The translations under genes and the position numbers were made by a program. DNA of 5,546 nucleotides from Chloroflexota bacterium. GTDB taxonomy: Bacteria > Chloroflexota > Limnocylindria > P2-11E. The stretch covers positions 1 to 5,546 of the forward strand of contig JACDAF010000074.1 in assembly GCA_013695575.1 (NCBI GenBank). The letters run 5' to 3'. The notes under the pieces are model-generated. The model saw only the letters and a program-made list of their open reading frames with translations. It made no database searches and was not told the origin of the DNA. Positions within the stretch are counted from its first letter, which is position 1. Every line of letters starts with the position of its first letter. Below are positions 4,884-5,546 of this stretch, piece after piece.

Positions 4884-5388
4884 GGAGCACCTCGAGCGAT
4901 GTGGGCTTCCCGTCCTTGTAGCGGACGCGGACGCCCTCACAATAGGAGAACGCGTTTCCGCGCAGATCCTTCCCGATGGCTTTCGCGATGCGAAGCGATG
5001 CGAGCTCGATGACGCCGCCGTGCGTGATGACGAGCGCGGTGCCATCTCGCGCTGCGCTCCCGAGGCGCTGCCAGGCGCCTGCCTGCTCGTCCGCCAGGGC
5101 GCGCTCGCGCTCCCCGGACGCGAGGAGCGGCGCGTACTCCTCGATGGTCCGCACCTGCACGATCTGCGAGAGGTCGGGCAGCAGCGCCGGATCGGCGAGA
5201 TCGAGGCGGCCGCCGACGATGGTCGCGGTCTCCTTCGCGCGCGGTAGCGGGCTCGAGGCGACGACCACGTACGCGGGTGCGGTCCGCGCGAGGCGCTCGG
5301 CCATGGCGCGGCCGGCCGTCGAGAGCGCGGACCCGGCCTCGGTCGGTCCGGCGCGCTCGGCGTGACGTCTCACCTCGACCGTGGCCAC
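4876..5388 (-). CDS. Histidine phosphatase family protein (phosphoglycerate mutase-like)
   Basis: A 170-residue protein of the histidine phosphatase superfamily, which transfers phosphate through a phosphohistidine. The N-terminal VEVRRHAERAGP carries the Arg8-His9 catalytic pair, SSPLPRAKETA (45-55) supplies the phosphate-binding Arg50, and ALVITHGGVIE (118-128) the second catalytic His123. The domain is short and complete, like the SixA/CobC-size members; the substrate is unknown. The start is GTG 5388. An ATG at 5481 in the same frame would add 31 residues reading antisense through the divergent epimerase gene, so it was rejected. A -10-like TAGGCT ends 7 nt before GTG 5388 and no Shine-Dalgarno sequence is seen, which suggests a leaderless message. 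The stop overlaps the ATP-grasp start by 8 bp, implying an operon. A deleted relative of this gene lies at 3304-3456. Confidence 0.9.
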   Translation of the reverse strand: MATVEVRRHAERAGPTEAGSALSTAGRAMAERLARTAPAYVVVASSPLPRAKETATIVGGRLDLADPALLPDLSQIVQVRTIEEYAPLLASGERERALADEQAGAWQRLGSAARDGTALVITHGGVIELASLRIAKAIGKDLRGNAFSYCEGVRVRYKDGKPTSLEVLRV

Positions 5389-5422
5389 GGTCCGCAGCCT
5401 ATCCGCTAGATTTCCCCACCTG
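5389..5422. promoter_or_regulatory. 34-bp divergent promoter region
   Basis: The starts of the phosphatase (- strand, GTG 5388) and the sugar-nucleotide enzyme (+ strand, ATG 5423) are 34 bp apart. Two TANNNT boxes sit back to back: TAGGCT on the - strand (5401-5396), 7 nt before GTG 5388, and TAGATT on the + strand (5407-5412), 10 nt before ATG 5423. Neither start has a Shine-Dalgarno sequence. Any -35 contacts would fall inside the opposing gene. The boxes are seen; their use is inferred. Confidence 0.45.
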
Positions 5423-5546
5423 ATGCGCGTCCTGGTCACCGGCATCAGCGGCTTCGCGGGAAGCCACCTTGCCGAGTACATCCTCTCCGAACACCCCGAC
5501 GTGGCGGTCTACGGGACCGTTCGCTGGCGCTCGCGCATGGAGAACC
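5423..5546 (+). CDS. NAD-dependent epimerase/dehydratase, GDP-mannose 4,6-dehydratase-like (N-terminal part)
   Basis: The first 41 codons of an extended short-chain dehydrogenase; the gene runs off the right edge. The opening MRVLVTGISGFAGSHLAEYI contains the Rossmann nucleotide-binding pattern TGxxGxxGSHL used by sugar-nucleotide epimerases and dehydratases to bind NAD(P). The next strand ends in VYGTVRWRSRMEN, where the Arg-rich segment after the second strand resembles GDP-mannose 4,6-dehydratases, which bind NADP through such residues. That would place it in deoxysugar synthesis for surface polysaccharide or glycoprotein. The superfamily is certain; the exact reaction is a guess because the catalytic Tyr-x-x-x-Lys region is outside the window. 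ATG 5423 is the only sensible start, and no Shine-Dalgarno sequence precedes it. Confidence 0.85.
   Translation, partial: MRVLVTGISGFAGSHLAEYILSEHPDVAVYGTVRWRSRMEN

Noticed and set aside
5389..5481. Longer phosphatase N-terminus from an ATG at 5481
   Set aside because: The added 31 residues read antisense through the epimerase start and resemble no phosphatase N-terminus; the fold begins at VEVRRHAE.
1..5546. A defence island, CRISPR array or mobile element
   Set aside because: No spaced direct-repeat array, transposase, integrase or terminal inverted repeats were seen; the toxin-antitoxin pair is the only accessory-type module recognised.

Overview
This is a compact, very GC-rich bacterial chromosome segment (GC-rich third codon positions, few spacers, many 4-8 bp gene overlaps). 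Three genes appear to start with no leader or an extremely short one behind a TANNNT -10 box. Together these suit a high-GC lineage that uses leaderless transcripts, such as Chloroflexota or Actinomycetota. That placement is inference; nothing here is a taxonomic marker.

Region 1 (1-2672, + strand) is a purine biosynthesis cluster: the 3' end of purF, then purM, then purN. Between purF and purM sits a complete type II toxin-antitoxin module, a Phd/YefM-type antitoxin and a PIN-domain (VapC-like) ribonuclease. The toxin stop overlaps the purM start (GTGA), and the purM ribosome binding site lies inside the toxin gene, so purM translation looks coupled to toxin translation. The toxin has no usual start codon that keeps its first catalytic Asp. 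The best start is CTG at 608, in a CTGA overlap with the antitoxin stop. The antitoxin carries a 30-bp tandem duplication of its first conserved motif.

Region 2 (2673-3920) looks rearranged. On the - strand is a conserved-looking protein of unknown function, convergent with purN. Just upstream of it is a decayed partial copy of a histidine-phosphatase gene whose better copy lies 1.5 kb away. On the + strand, pressed against the remnant, is the C-terminal half of a secretion-ATPase-like (PilB/VirB11/CpaF-like) protein without its Walker A half.

Region 3 (3921-5546) has a - strand pair, a histidine phosphatase followed by a RimK-like ATP-grasp enzyme, overlapping by 8 bp. It is divergent from the first 41 codons of an SDR sugar-nucleotide epimerase/dehydratase (GDP-mannose 4,6-dehydratase-like). 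Only 34 bp separate the divergent starts.

The purine enzymes act together: PurF makes phosphoribosylamine, PurN formylates GAR, PurM closes the imidazole ring. The links between the toxin module and purM, and between the phosphatase and ATP-grasp enzyme, are inferred from gene overlap only. No tRNA, rRNA, CRISPR array, transposase or integrase was seen.
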